From positions 1 through 20,202 of the forward strand of contig CAMDEF010000057.1 of NCBI GenBank assembly GCA_945895265.1: 20,202 nt of DNA, written 5' to 3'. Both the position numbers and the translations under genes were made by a program. The DNA comes from Bordetella parapertussis (GTDB lineage: Bacteria > Pseudomonadota > Gammaproteobacteria > Burkholderiales > Burkholderiaceae_B). The notes beneath the pieces are model-generated. The model was not told the DNA's origin. It was given only the letters and a program-made list of their open reading frames with translations, and ran no database searches. Below are positions 1 to 6,364 of this stretch, piece after piece. The first letter of the stretch is position 1, and each line of letters begins with the position of its first letter.

Positions 1-9
1 GGAGATGTT

Positions 10-22
10 ATGAACGCCTCCC
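10..22 (+). repeat. Left subterminal inverted repeat of the IS1111-type element
   Basis: The sequence atgaacgcctccc is perfectly complementary to 1408-1420. It is followed at once by a hairpin, ctcccc-tct-ggggag (22-36), that may act as an end-recognition or transcription-blocking structure. Confidence 0.85.
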
Positions 23-138
23 TCCCCTCTGGGGAGTGAGGGTGACAGAAAAGCAGAGAGCCCTCGCTTTACCTAACGGCATCTAAGTGCCAAAGTGGAG
101 TTTCTTAATTCAACCACAAACGGTAATGAGGGCTCGAC

Positions 139-1158
139 ATGAAGATTACGACAATTGGTCTGGATATTGCAAAGAAATTTTTTCAATTGCATTGGGTAGA
201 TATGACAACAGGCGAAGTTCATCGCAAGCAGCTCAAGCGCGAACAGATGGCAGAGTTTTTTGCCAACTGTGAGCCGAGCGTGGTCGCGATGGAAGCTTGT
301 GGGAGCGCGCATTACTGGGCCCGCAAGTTGTCAGGGTTTGGTCACGAGGTCAGACTGGTCGCGGCGCAGTTTGTGCGACCGTTTGTTAAAACTAACAAGA
401 CCGATGCGGCCGATGCACGGGCGATCTGGGAAGCCGCACAGCGCCCTGAGATGAGGTTTGTTGCGATTAAGACCGAGGGCCAACAAGGCGTACTGACGCT
501 GCACCGCCTGCGAGAGCAGATGGTTAAGTTTCGCACGATGCAAACCAATCAGCTGCGTGGTCTGCTCTATGAGTTTGGTGTGGTGCTACCGGTCGGTCGT
601 GCCAAGGGCATGCCTGCCGCGCTAGAGGCGCTCGGCGAGCTTGAGGATACGTTATCCGCCATGGTGATTGATGCGCTGCGTCAACAAATGGCACGCATAC
701 AGAAATTGAGTGATGATATTGCCGATATCGAGAAAAAACTCATGCTCTGGAAAAAAACAGAATGTTCGGCAATGAAAATCCTGGAAATACCCGGAGTGGG
801 GATACTCACGGCGACCGCGGCTGTTGCCACAATGGGCGAGGCCAGTGCGTTTAAGAGTGGACGAGAGTTTGCTGCCTTCCTGGGCCTGGTGCCTAAACAA
901 AGCGGCACGGGCGGGCGAGTGCGACTGCAAGGGATCAGCAAACGGGGTAACGTATATCTCAGAACATTGCTGATTCATGGCGCGCGCGCCAGAATTAACC
1001 TACAAAAGCAGCGAGAGCCCTGGATCGAACAATTGCTGGCGCGACGCCCGTTTAATACGGTAGTGGTCGCGTTGGCCAACAAAATGGCACGCACGATCTG
1101 GGCCCTGATGGCCCATGATCGTTCGTACCAGAAGAACTACGCACCAAGTATCGCGTAG
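139..1158 (+). CDS. IS110-family transposase (DEDD recombinase)
   Basis: This 339-residue protein has the usual length of IS110/IS1111 transposases. The N-terminal RuvC-like DEDD domain shows D9 (GLDIAKK), E52 (AMEACG), and D89 and D92 (KTDAADA). The C-terminal Tnp_20 domain (about residues 210-290) contains IPGVGILTA and VPKQSGTGGR, with S255 as the likely nucleophilic serine, then the family motif SKRGNVYLRTLL. All catalytic residues appear present, so the enzyme is probably active. An AGGG at 129-132, 6 b before the ATG, serves as ribosome binding site. Family members cut and rejoin DNA through a circular intermediate, guided by a bridge RNA made from a non-coding end of the element. Confidence 0.93.
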   Translation: MKITTIGLDIAKKFFQLHWVDMTTGEVHRKQLKREQMAEFFANCEPSVVAMEACGSAHYWARKLSGFGHEVRLVAAQFVRPFVKTNKTDAADARAIWEAAQRPEMRFVAIKTEGQQGVLTLHRLREQMVKFRTMQTNQLRGLLYEFGVVLPVGRAKGMPAALEALGELEDTLSAMVIDALRQQMARIQKLSDDIADIEKKLMLWKKTECSAMKILEIPGVGILTATAAVATMGEASAFKSGREFAAFLGLVPKQSGTGGRVRLQGISKRGNVYLRTLLIHGARARINLQKQREPWIEQLLARRPFNTVVVALANKMARTIWALMAHDRSYQKNYAPSIA

Positions 1159-1407
1159 CTGATTAACCACAAAAAGGAATTGGATAGCTAAAAGGTTGCG
1201 CAGGTAGATATGAGATAGATGGCGGAACAGGTCGGACCGCGAGAAAGTAAACCTGTATGTTTGTCTGGTCCTTTAAAGGACGTTACGGAGACTAGGGCTT
1301 TCTCGGCGAATTCCATCAGGGTCAGCAGACGTAAGGTCTGCACAAACAGACCGGATATAAGACTGCAACCACCTTTACTGTCGATATCAAATATTTCTTG
1401 CCAAACC
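1159..1407 (+). ncRNA. Candidate bridge RNA region in the 3' end of the IS
   Basis: Known biology: IS110-family transposases use a bridge RNA, encoded in the 3' non-coding end in IS1111-type elements. Seen here: about 250 b without a gene of its own, holding ACAGGT 1227-1232 pairing with ACCTGT 1251-1256 around an 18-b loop; the palindrome gtcctttaaaggac at 1268-1281; and GGTCTG at about 1335-1340, which can pair either upstream (gcagac-gtaag-gtctgc, 1325-1341) or downstream (ggtctg-cacaaa-cagacc, 1335-1352). Large internal loops and alternative stems suit a bridge RNA. RNA boundaries and guide bases are not assigned. Confidence 0.55.
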
Positions 1408-1425
1408 GGGAGGCGTTCATATAAG
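1398..1425 (+). promoter_or_regulatory. Possible outward promoter across the IS right end
   Basis: TTGCCA at 1398-1403 and TATAAG at 1420-1425, separated by 16 b, each match the sigma-70 consensus at five of six positions. The pair spans the right inverted repeat of the IS. A start site 6-7 b after the -10 would fall at about 1432, the A of the receptor ATG. No Shine-Dalgarno sequence exists between the IS end and that ATG, so the transcript would be leaderless. Prediction from motif spacing only. Confidence 0.4.
1408..1420 (-). repeat. Right subterminal inverted repeat of the IS1111-type element
   Basis: The sequence gggaggcgttcat is the exact reverse complement of 10-22. It defines the right end of the element, about 11 b before the start codon of the following receptor gene. 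Confidence 0.85.
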
Positions 1426-1431
1426 AACAAC

Positions 1432-2430
1432 ATGAGCAAATTCAACTCTGGGAACCCCACACGTCGCAAACTTCTGCAATCTAGCGCCTCAATCCTTGGG
1501 TTGGGTTTGACAGCACCTTGGGTGCGGGCGGCCGGGTTTCCAGACAGCGCGATTAAACTCGTTGTGCCGTTTCCACCCGGTGGAACAGTGGATACGCTAG
1601 GACGTATTATTGCACCGGCGTTTAGTACACAACTTGGACAACAAGTTATTATCGAAAACAAAGGGGGGGCTGGGGGCACCATCGGGTCAAACCAAGTCAA
1701 TCAGGCCTCACCTAACGGCTATACCCTATTACTGAACGCTGCAAACCACATTATTACGCCGTTGATTTCGAACGCTGTGCCATTCGACCCCGTTAAAGAC
1801 TTCACGCCAATCTGCTATATCGGCTATGTGCCACAACTCGTCGTTGTCAGGGCCGAGTTTCCGGCCTCGACTTTCGAAGAATTTATCAAGATAGTTCAAA
1901 GCAAACCAGGTCAATACAACTGGGCCACCTCAAGCATCGGCACGACCGGCCATTTGGCCGAAGAACTCATCAATCAACGAGCTGGCTTAAAAATGCCGGT
2001 GATTGCATATCGAGGCGGTGGCCCAGCACTCACCGATGTCATCGCTGGGCATACCACCGCGATGGTTGAACCTGTCCCCTCAGCCATCCAGCACGTCAAA
2101 TCTGGCCGACTCAAGGTGCTGGCCGTCACAAGTAGCAAACGCGCCTCAAGTTTGCCACAGACCCCCACTGTCGCTGAGAGTGGCTTACCTGATTTCGAAT
2201 TACCGTCGTGGTACGGCGTATGGGGCCCAGCAAAAATGCCTGCAGATATCACGCAAAAGCTCTTTCAAGAGCTCAAGCGTACCCTTGCGTTGCCCGCGCT
2301 GAAAGATCGGTTTGCCGACCTATCGTTTGAAGCACTTGGCGGGTCGCCAGAAGAGTTGAGCAAGCTGATGCAAACTGAGTCAGCAAAATATGCCCGCATT
2401 GTGAAAACCGCCGGCATCGTAATGCATTAA
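1432..2430 (+). CDS. Bug/TctC-family solute-binding protein (Tat-exported)
   Basis: This 332-residue periplasmic receptor belongs to the tripartite tricarboxylate transporter (TctC/Bug) family, which binds small carboxylated compounds. The mature part begins with the family signature IKLVVPFPPGGTVDTLGR, followed by QQVIIENKGGAGGTIGS and SPNGYTLLLNAAN. The N-terminus is a twin-arginine signal (R11 R12 in TRRKLLQSS, hydrophobic stretch, cleavage near VRAAG), so it is probably exported folded by Tat. The frame stays open upstream to 1219, but that part lies inside the IS and is not family sequence, so I choose the ATG at 1432. The IS has replaced the native upstream region. The ligand is unknown; the next gene suggests a hydroxy- or branched-chain acid. 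Confidence 0.9.
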   Translation: MSKFNSGNPTRRKLLQSSASILGLGLTAPWVRAAGFPDSAIKLVVPFPPGGTVDTLGRIIAPAFSTQLGQQVIIENKGGAGGTIGSNQVNQASPNGYTLLLNAANHIITPLISNAVPFDPVKDFTPICYIGYVPQLVVVRAEFPASTFEEFIKIVQSKPGQYNWATSSIGTTGHLAEELINQRAGLKMPVIAYRGGGPALTDVIAGHTTAMVEPVPSAIQHVKSGRLKVLAVTSSKRASSLPQTPTVAESGLPDFELPSWYGVWGPAKMPADITQKLFQELKRTLALPALKDRFADLSFEALGGSPEELSKLMQTESAKYARIVKTAGIVMH

Positions 2431-2469
2431 CGTGTCAAAGCACTTATACCGCTCGACGAGAGACAAAAA

Positions 2470-3351
2470 ATGAAACACACGCTGACCTTCGTTGGAATCG
2501 GGCAAATGGGCAGTGGCATGGCGCGACGCTTGAGTGCGTCGGGCTTTGATGTTTTAGGCTTTGATATCAGCGCGCGTAGTCGTGAGCTTGCCGAGGCAAG
2601 CGGCTTAAACACGCAACGTGATTTGCAACAAGCGATGCACAATCGCCAAGTGGTGTTAAGCAGCGTGCCTAACGCAGATACCGCGCGGCAAGCTTGGTTG
2701 GGCCCCACAGGCATCTTGCAATTCGCCCAGCCAGGTAGCTTTGGAATCGAACTGAGCACGATTGACCCTGCGACGATGCGACAAATCGCAATCGCCGCGC
2801 ACGAAAAGGGCGTAAGAATGATTGATGCGCCCGTCAGTGGCGGCCCAGAAGAAGCCGCCACAGGACAATTAGTCTTGATGGTTGGAGGCGATACCGAAGA
2901 CATCGCCGAAGTCGACGACATACTGAAAGCCTTAAGTTCTGCCTATCACTACACCGGAGTCGTAGGCACCGGAAAAACCGTGAAACTCGTCAATAATATG
3001 ATGGCGATGGGCAACATTCTCGTCGCAGCTGAAGCCTTTGCGCTGGGTACCGCAGCAGGGGTCGAACCAGAGTTACTGTTTTCTGTGCTGTCCGGATCAG
3101 GTGGGCGGTCGCATCACTTTCTAAAACGATTTCCAAATGCAATCCAAGGAAACTTCAAACCCGGCTTTAAGCTCGAACTAGGTGAAAAAGATTTAGCCTT
3201 GGCCATTGAGTTTGGTCGGACCATGAACCACCCCACCCCGGCCGCGTCCGTCATTCGCGAAATGATGGCAATAGGTCTAGCTGCGGGCTATCGAGGCCAA
3301 GATGTTGTCGCGATGCTTGATTTTTATAACAAGATGCATCGAGAAACATAA
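2470..3351 (+). CDS. NAD(P)-dependent 3-hydroxyisobutyrate dehydrogenase-family oxidoreductase
   Basis: This 293-residue cytoplasmic enzyme is of the beta-hydroxyacid dehydrogenase family, which oxidises 3-hydroxy acids (3-hydroxyisobutyrate, tartronate semialdehyde and relatives). The N-terminal Rossmann fold starts with GIGQMGSGMA (residues 9-18). The substrate motif DAPVSGGPEEAATG is at 119-132 with S123. The catalytic lysine is K172 in GTGKTVKLVNN, with N176 nearby. The C-terminal all-alpha domain is complete. The gene follows the Bug receptor by 39 b on the same strand, so receptor and enzyme may form a small uptake-and-oxidation operon. Which hydroxyacid is used cannot be told from the sequence. 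Confidence 0.88.
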   Translation: MKHTLTFVGIGQMGSGMARRLSASGFDVLGFDISARSRELAEASGLNTQRDLQQAMHNRQVVLSSVPNADTARQAWLGPTGILQFAQPGSFGIELSTIDPATMRQIAIAAHEKGVRMIDAPVSGGPEEAATGQLVLMVGGDTEDIAEVDDILKALSSAYHYTGVVGTGKTVKLVNNMMAMGNILVAAEAFALGTAAGVEPELLFSVLSGSGGRSHHFLKRFPNAIQGNFKPGFKLELGEKDLALAIEFGRTMNHPTPAASVIREMMAIGLAAGYRGQDVVAMLDFYNKMHRET

Positions 3352-3438
3352 CGAGCGCGCTGTCAGACATACAAAAATCGCAAAACGCACTGCACAAGTG
3401 CCAACACTAAGCAATGTGCATCAAAGTGCATAAATATT

Positions 3439-3507
3439 AAAGAATCCTCTGCTAGCCTAATTAGGAAACCTTAGAGGTTTACCTTAATGCCTATCAGAGG
3501 ATTCTTT
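3439..3507. repeat. 13-bp inverted repeat enclosing two smaller palindromes
   Basis: The sequence aaagaatcctctg at 3439-3451 is perfectly complementary to cagaggattcttt at 3495-3507. Inside lie the palindrome cctaattagg (3456-3465) and a hairpin aaacc-ttaga-ggttt (3466-3480). Together they could fold as a branched structure. It covers the likely ribosome binding site (agagg, 3473-3477) and ATG (3487) of the next small gene. It could be a regulatory leader or a short MITE-like insertion; TTAA occurs at both borders (3437-3440 and 3507-3510), which is weak evidence for the latter. Confidence 0.6.
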
Positions 3508-3766
3508 TAAACTTCCTGCACAAAGCGAGCCTACTCTTTGGGGCGCCATTGCCGGAGCCGGCTTAATCGCACTCATTGGTTTTGGTTTTGCTGACTGGCA
3601 CACCGCGGGAGGCACTGCCACGATAGGCAAGGCAACTGCCAACAAAGCAGTCGCGGCTGAACTGGCACCTGTTTACGCAGGGAGGTCCAAACGCGATGCG
3701 AATTTTTCAGCCAATCTGGTCGAACTGAAAAAAGCAGATGAGTGGGCGCGCGCCACTGTTGGTTAA
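3487..3766 (+). pseudogene. Small single-TM hypothetical protein, frameshifted and truncated
   Basis: ATG at 3487 has a good ribosome binding site (AGAGG, 9 b upstream), but its frame stops at TAA 3508-3510 after MPIRGFF. The +1 frame from about 3491 reads SEDSFKLPAQSEPTLWGAIA, then a hydrophobic segment GLIALIGFGF and a soluble tail rich in Ala and Lys, ending at TAA 3764-3766. I recall this pattern (FKLP, EPTLWGA, one transmembrane helix, a tail with LAPVC) from a proteobacterial hypothetical family of about 110 residues. Here the Cys is Tyr (LAPVYAG) and the C-terminal part (expected KGGWATMPG-like) is missing. One extra base between the CCT codon and the TCA codon explains the N-terminal break. 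Probably a decaying gene; a programmed frameshift is the alternative. Confidence 0.6.
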
Positions 3767-3786
3767 AGCTTAAGCCACTTAAGCTT
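3766..3786. repeat. Perfect 9-bp hairpin at the end of the small gene
   Basis: The sequence aagcttaag-cca-cttaagctt overlaps the stop codon at 3764-3766. It has no T-run, so it is not a classical terminator by itself, but it lies just before one. Confidence 0.6.
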
Positions 3787-3797
3787 GCGGTCAATAC

Positions 3798-3843
3798 AAA
3801 CGGGCATTGAACCTCTATTCGGAGGCGCAATGCCCGTTTTTAC
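3798..3843 (+). terminator. Rho-independent terminator
   Basis: A 12-bp perfect stem, aaacgggcattg (3798-3809) with caatgcccgttt (3828-3839), encloses an inner stem cctc/gagg and is followed by a T-run (ttttta). The A-run on the other side means it may also end transcripts of the minus-strand gene at 3853-4002, giving a bidirectional terminator between convergent small genes. Confidence 0.88.
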
Positions 3844-3852
3844 ATTTTCAGA

Positions 3853-4002
3853 CTATTTATCTTTATTCTTGATGCGTGTGTAAACCGTATTGACGGTCGT
3901 TGCCCGTACCGGATCTGCCAGCCCTGACGCGGGTTTTGGAGTCGAAGTATCTTTTTTCGGCTTTTTTGATTCTTTACTGGATTTCTGCTGACCTTTGGCC
4001 AC
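3853..4002 (-). CDS. Lys-rich 49-residue small protein
   Basis: A GTG start at 4002 follows an excellent ribosome binding site (AGGGAG, 4009-4014, 6 b spacing) and opens a 49-codon frame starting MAKGQQKSSKESKKPKKD and ending TRIKNKDK. It is strongly basic, without hydrophobic segments, and probably disordered. I recall similar N-termini (MAKGQ-KSNKE-KKPKK) in short conserved proteins of betaproteobacteria, but no function is known to me. It is divergent from arfB with 58 b between the two starts, so their promoters share the AT-rich segment around 4021-4040. The terminator at 3798-3843 follows its stop. Confidence 0.75.
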   Translation of the reverse strand: MAKGQQKSSKESKKPKKDTSTPKPASGLADPVRATTVNTVYTRIKNKDK

Positions 4003-4060
4003 GATAAGCTCCCTGAGATAAACGATAATATAGTTTACAGGTCAATTCCTTAATCTCACA

Positions 4061-4465
4061 ATGTACGCCCAAATTACCCTCTCTGAAGACGACGTCACGA
4101 TTACCGCCGTACGTGCACAAGGCGCGGGTGGGCAAAATGTGAATAAGGTCTCAAGTGCCATTCACCTGCGCTTTAGCATCCCCACCTCAACACTCAGCGC
4201 AGACGTGAAAGTACGCCTGTTAGCGTTGAACGACCACCGCATTACGCGAGATGGCGCGATCGTGATCAAGGCTCAAACCCACCGCAGCCAAGACATGAAC
4301 CGTACTGAGGCGTTGGCAAGGCTCAACGAACTGGTCAACAGCGTGGCGCGGCCGCCCAAAACCCGGCATGCCACCAAGCCAACCTATAGCTCAAAGCAAC
4401 GACGCCTTGAAGGCAAGCGTAAGCTTTCTGAAACTAAGGCATTACGGGGCCGCGCGCTGTTTTAA
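4061..4465 (+). CDS. arfB: Peptidyl-tRNA hydrolase ArfB (ribosome rescue factor)
   Basis: This 134-residue protein matches ArfB (YaeJ) in length and layout. The catalytic domain carries the GGQ loop at residues 23-25 (AQGAGGQNVNKVSS), which hydrolyses peptidyl-tRNA on stalled ribosomes. After a linker comes a basic C-terminal tail (KQRRLEGKRKLSETK near residues 111-125) that in the family enters the empty mRNA channel. Codon-recognition domains of RF1/RF2 are absent. The ATG at 4061 has no strong Shine-Dalgarno sequence. It acts in the cytoplasm independently of tmRNA. Confidence 0.95.
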   Translation: MYAQITLSEDDVTITAVRAQGAGGQNVNKVSSAIHLRFSIPTSTLSADVKVRLLALNDHRITRDGAIVIKAQTHRSQDMNRTEALARLNELVNSVARPPKTRHATKPTYSSKQRRLEGKRKLSETKALRGRALF

Positions 4466-4583
4466 GGGCGGTTTGTCTCAGTAACCGACCTTAAGCATTT
4501 CACTAACGCCCCGAAACGGCGAACTTCAAGCCCTTCGCTGACTTGTCTTGGTCGCAGACCTGATGCCTTGAAGCGATACGGTT

Positions 4584-6116
4584 TTACAAGCGAAAAATTG
4601 ACCGTGTTGGCTTCGGCTTTAAAAGAGTCTCATCCGCGGCCGAGTTCACAATCACAGCCGCGTCGGCTGCCAGCAGATACCGCTGTACAACCAGTTGATC
4701 GCTCACCTCTCGCACCCGTTGCACGTACTGATTCAAGCCCTCGGGATAACGTTCTTCAAGCGACAACCTTGGGTCGTTAGCCTGCAAGCGCTCTTGTTGC
4801 AGAGCAAAAAACGGCTTGTAGGTGCCAGCCAAGCGGCAAATCACATTTGTGACTGGGGCGTTGGGTCGACCGTGGGTGCCCAAAGGCACGGCAACGTCGG
4901 GCACTTGAATCCCACCTAGTGGGTTGTCGTCGGCATCGGTTTGAGGCACCAGTACCGTGGCTTCGGGCAAGTACCGCGGCGCGCCATACACCGTCTCATC
5001 TGCTCGCGCTGGCCTCAGGGGCATCAGACAACTGGGCGGCGGTTCAAGCTGCTCGGCTACCCATCGGTCGAGCGCGATCAATTGCGCGCGCAACGGCGGT
5101 GACCAATCCAGTTGCCCATGCATCGCTTCGCACAGCTTGTATTGTTCGCGCATATTGAGGTGCGCAGAGCCAGCGATATCGTACATTCGCACGGTATCGG
5201 GCAGCTCAAGGTCTGTCATACCCCGGGGGCCAGTACGCGTCAACGACGCGCGGCCACCCATGTAGTCAATATTGAAGTGCGTCACAAATATTTTGGGCAG
5301 TGGTTCGTTGCGCGCTTGCAGCGTTGCCATCACTGCACCGTAAGTGAACGGTTCTTCGTGCACACCTCGGTGTTCGAGGTTAGGCGGTGCAGGCGTACTT
5401 CCAGCCACCGTGCCTGGGCCCGTGCCCGAGGCCATCAACGGAAGTTGCCCCGCAGCGCCACCCACCAGATGAAAACCCTCAATGACTTGCTGACCTTCTA
5501 CAAGATTAAAACCATTGAGCAAAAAGCTTTTCAAGAACCGAGAGGTTTGCGAATAGCCCGCGGCATAGATTCGCTTAACCGCGCCTGCAAGTGGATTGTC
5601 ACTCTGTACGCTGTCACGCAAAAAATGCGCCATATCGCGCACCGCAGCAAACCCTACCCCCTCAACAAAACGTGTCTCACCGTGTTCATCGACAAACTGA
5701 GGCGGTTCGAACCCGTGCCCAAGCTCCCATTGCGTCGATACCAGCATGAAGCCCTGCTCTTGCAAAAAACCTAAGCCAGCATCAAGCGACCCAATCGGTA
5801 AGGGGCGCTGGCGTGGACTGTTATAAAAAGCGTGGCTCACCGGCAAGCCGCGGTTTGGCACATCGACTAACAAACGCCCCTGACTTTGCTTGGGATCTGC
5901 GGGTGCAATCAGAACAACGCGTGTTTGATATTCAACATTGCCGCGCGCGTTACGCGGGGCTTTGTCCAAATCAGGGATATTTTCTGTAGGGCTCAACTCG
6001 CCATGGGCCACGCCCTCAAGACGAACAAACGGAATTGAACGGTACGAACCAAGTGAGATGGTTTTTGTAATCGTCAGCATTGTAACGGCAGACGCGACAT
6101 GAGGGTTGGAGGCCAT
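4584..6116 (-). CDS. Alpha/beta hydrolase domain-containing protein (large esterase-like)
   Basis: This protein of about 510 residues resembles the alpha/beta-hydrolase domain-containing family (Abhydrolase_10 type). The nucleophile elbow is GYSQT with S179 (AAGYSQTSRFLKSF), and a likely catalytic histidine is H309 in DIAGSAHLN. The N-terminal part (residues 15-100) is beta-rich. There is no clear signal peptide, so it is probably cytoplasmic. The ribosome binding site AGAGG (6127-6131) is 10 b from the ATG at 6116 and 7 b from an in-frame TTG at 6119; either may be the start. It is divergent from the SMP-30-type gene with about 248 b between them, so joint work on an ester or lactone is possible. 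The substrate is unknown. Confidence 0.82.
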   Translation of the reverse strand: MASNPHVASAVTMLTITKTISLGSYRSIPFVRLEGVAHGELSPTENIPDLDKAPRNARGNVEYQTRVVLIAPADPKQSQGRLLVDVPNRGLPVSHAFYNSPRQRPLPIGSLDAGLGFLQEQGFMLVSTQWELGHGFEPPQFVDEHGETRFVEGVGFAAVRDMAHFLRDSVQSDNPLAGAVKRIYAAGYSQTSRFLKSFLLNGFNLVEGQQVIEGFHLVGGAAGQLPLMASGTGPGTVAGSTPAPPNLEHRGVHEEPFTYGAVMATLQARNEPLPKIFVTHFNIDYMGGRASLTRTGPRGMTDLELPDTVRMYDIAGSAHLNMREQYKLCEAMHGQLDWSPPLRAQLIALDRWVAEQLEPPPSCLMPLRPARADETVYGAPRYLPEATVLVPQTDADDNPLGGIQVPDVAVPLGTHGRPNAPVTNVICRLAGTYKPFFALQQERLQANDPRLSLEERYPEGLNQYVQRVREVSDQLVVQRYLLAADAAVIVNSAADETLLKPKPTRSIFRL

Positions 6117-6364
6117 CAAAACAATACCTCTAGAGAAATGATAAAAATAACATCATATTGGCTGAATCATCTTTTCGCATTTCCTCGACAGAGCGGCAGG
6201 CTTGTATCGTTGCGTATTGCTATCTCAAGCCCTCAGGACCCTGATTGAGCAGACTTGAACGCTAGGGCCGCGGCGAGGCGCGCTTTGCGTTGGTATTTCT
6301 TGCCCCGCTTTTCATTGCAAACAGGTATATTGACACAACAATAATCAATACTCAGGAGCAAGCC

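Larger units (their letters stand above)
1..1425 (+). mobile_element. IS110-family (IS1111-type) insertion sequence
   Basis: The element consists of a DEDD transposase gene flanked by a short 5' (about 138 b) and a longer 3' (about 262 b) non-coding end. A perfect 13-bp inverted repeat, atgaacgcctccc at 10-22 and its reverse complement at 1408-1420, lies just inside the ends. Subterminal inverted repeats and a long 3' end are features of the IS1111 subgroup of IS110. These elements do not usually make target duplications, so exact tips cannot be read; the right tip lies a few bases beyond 1420 and the left tip is at or before base 1. The left flank is outside the window, so the original target cannot be rebuilt. 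Confidence 0.85.

Noticed and set aside
1219..1431. N-terminal extension of the Bug receptor frame
   Set aside because: It lies within the IS 3' end, has no family similarity and is explained by chance; the Tat signal begins at 1432.
1188..1700. 170-codon minus-strand open frame across the IS end and receptor gene
   Set aside because: It spans an IS junction and is antisense to a clear receptor gene; no domain is visible.
5112..5774. 220-codon plus-strand open frame
   Set aside because: It is opposite the alpha/beta hydrolase gene, lacks recognisable motifs and is rich in Arg and His as expected of a shadow frame.
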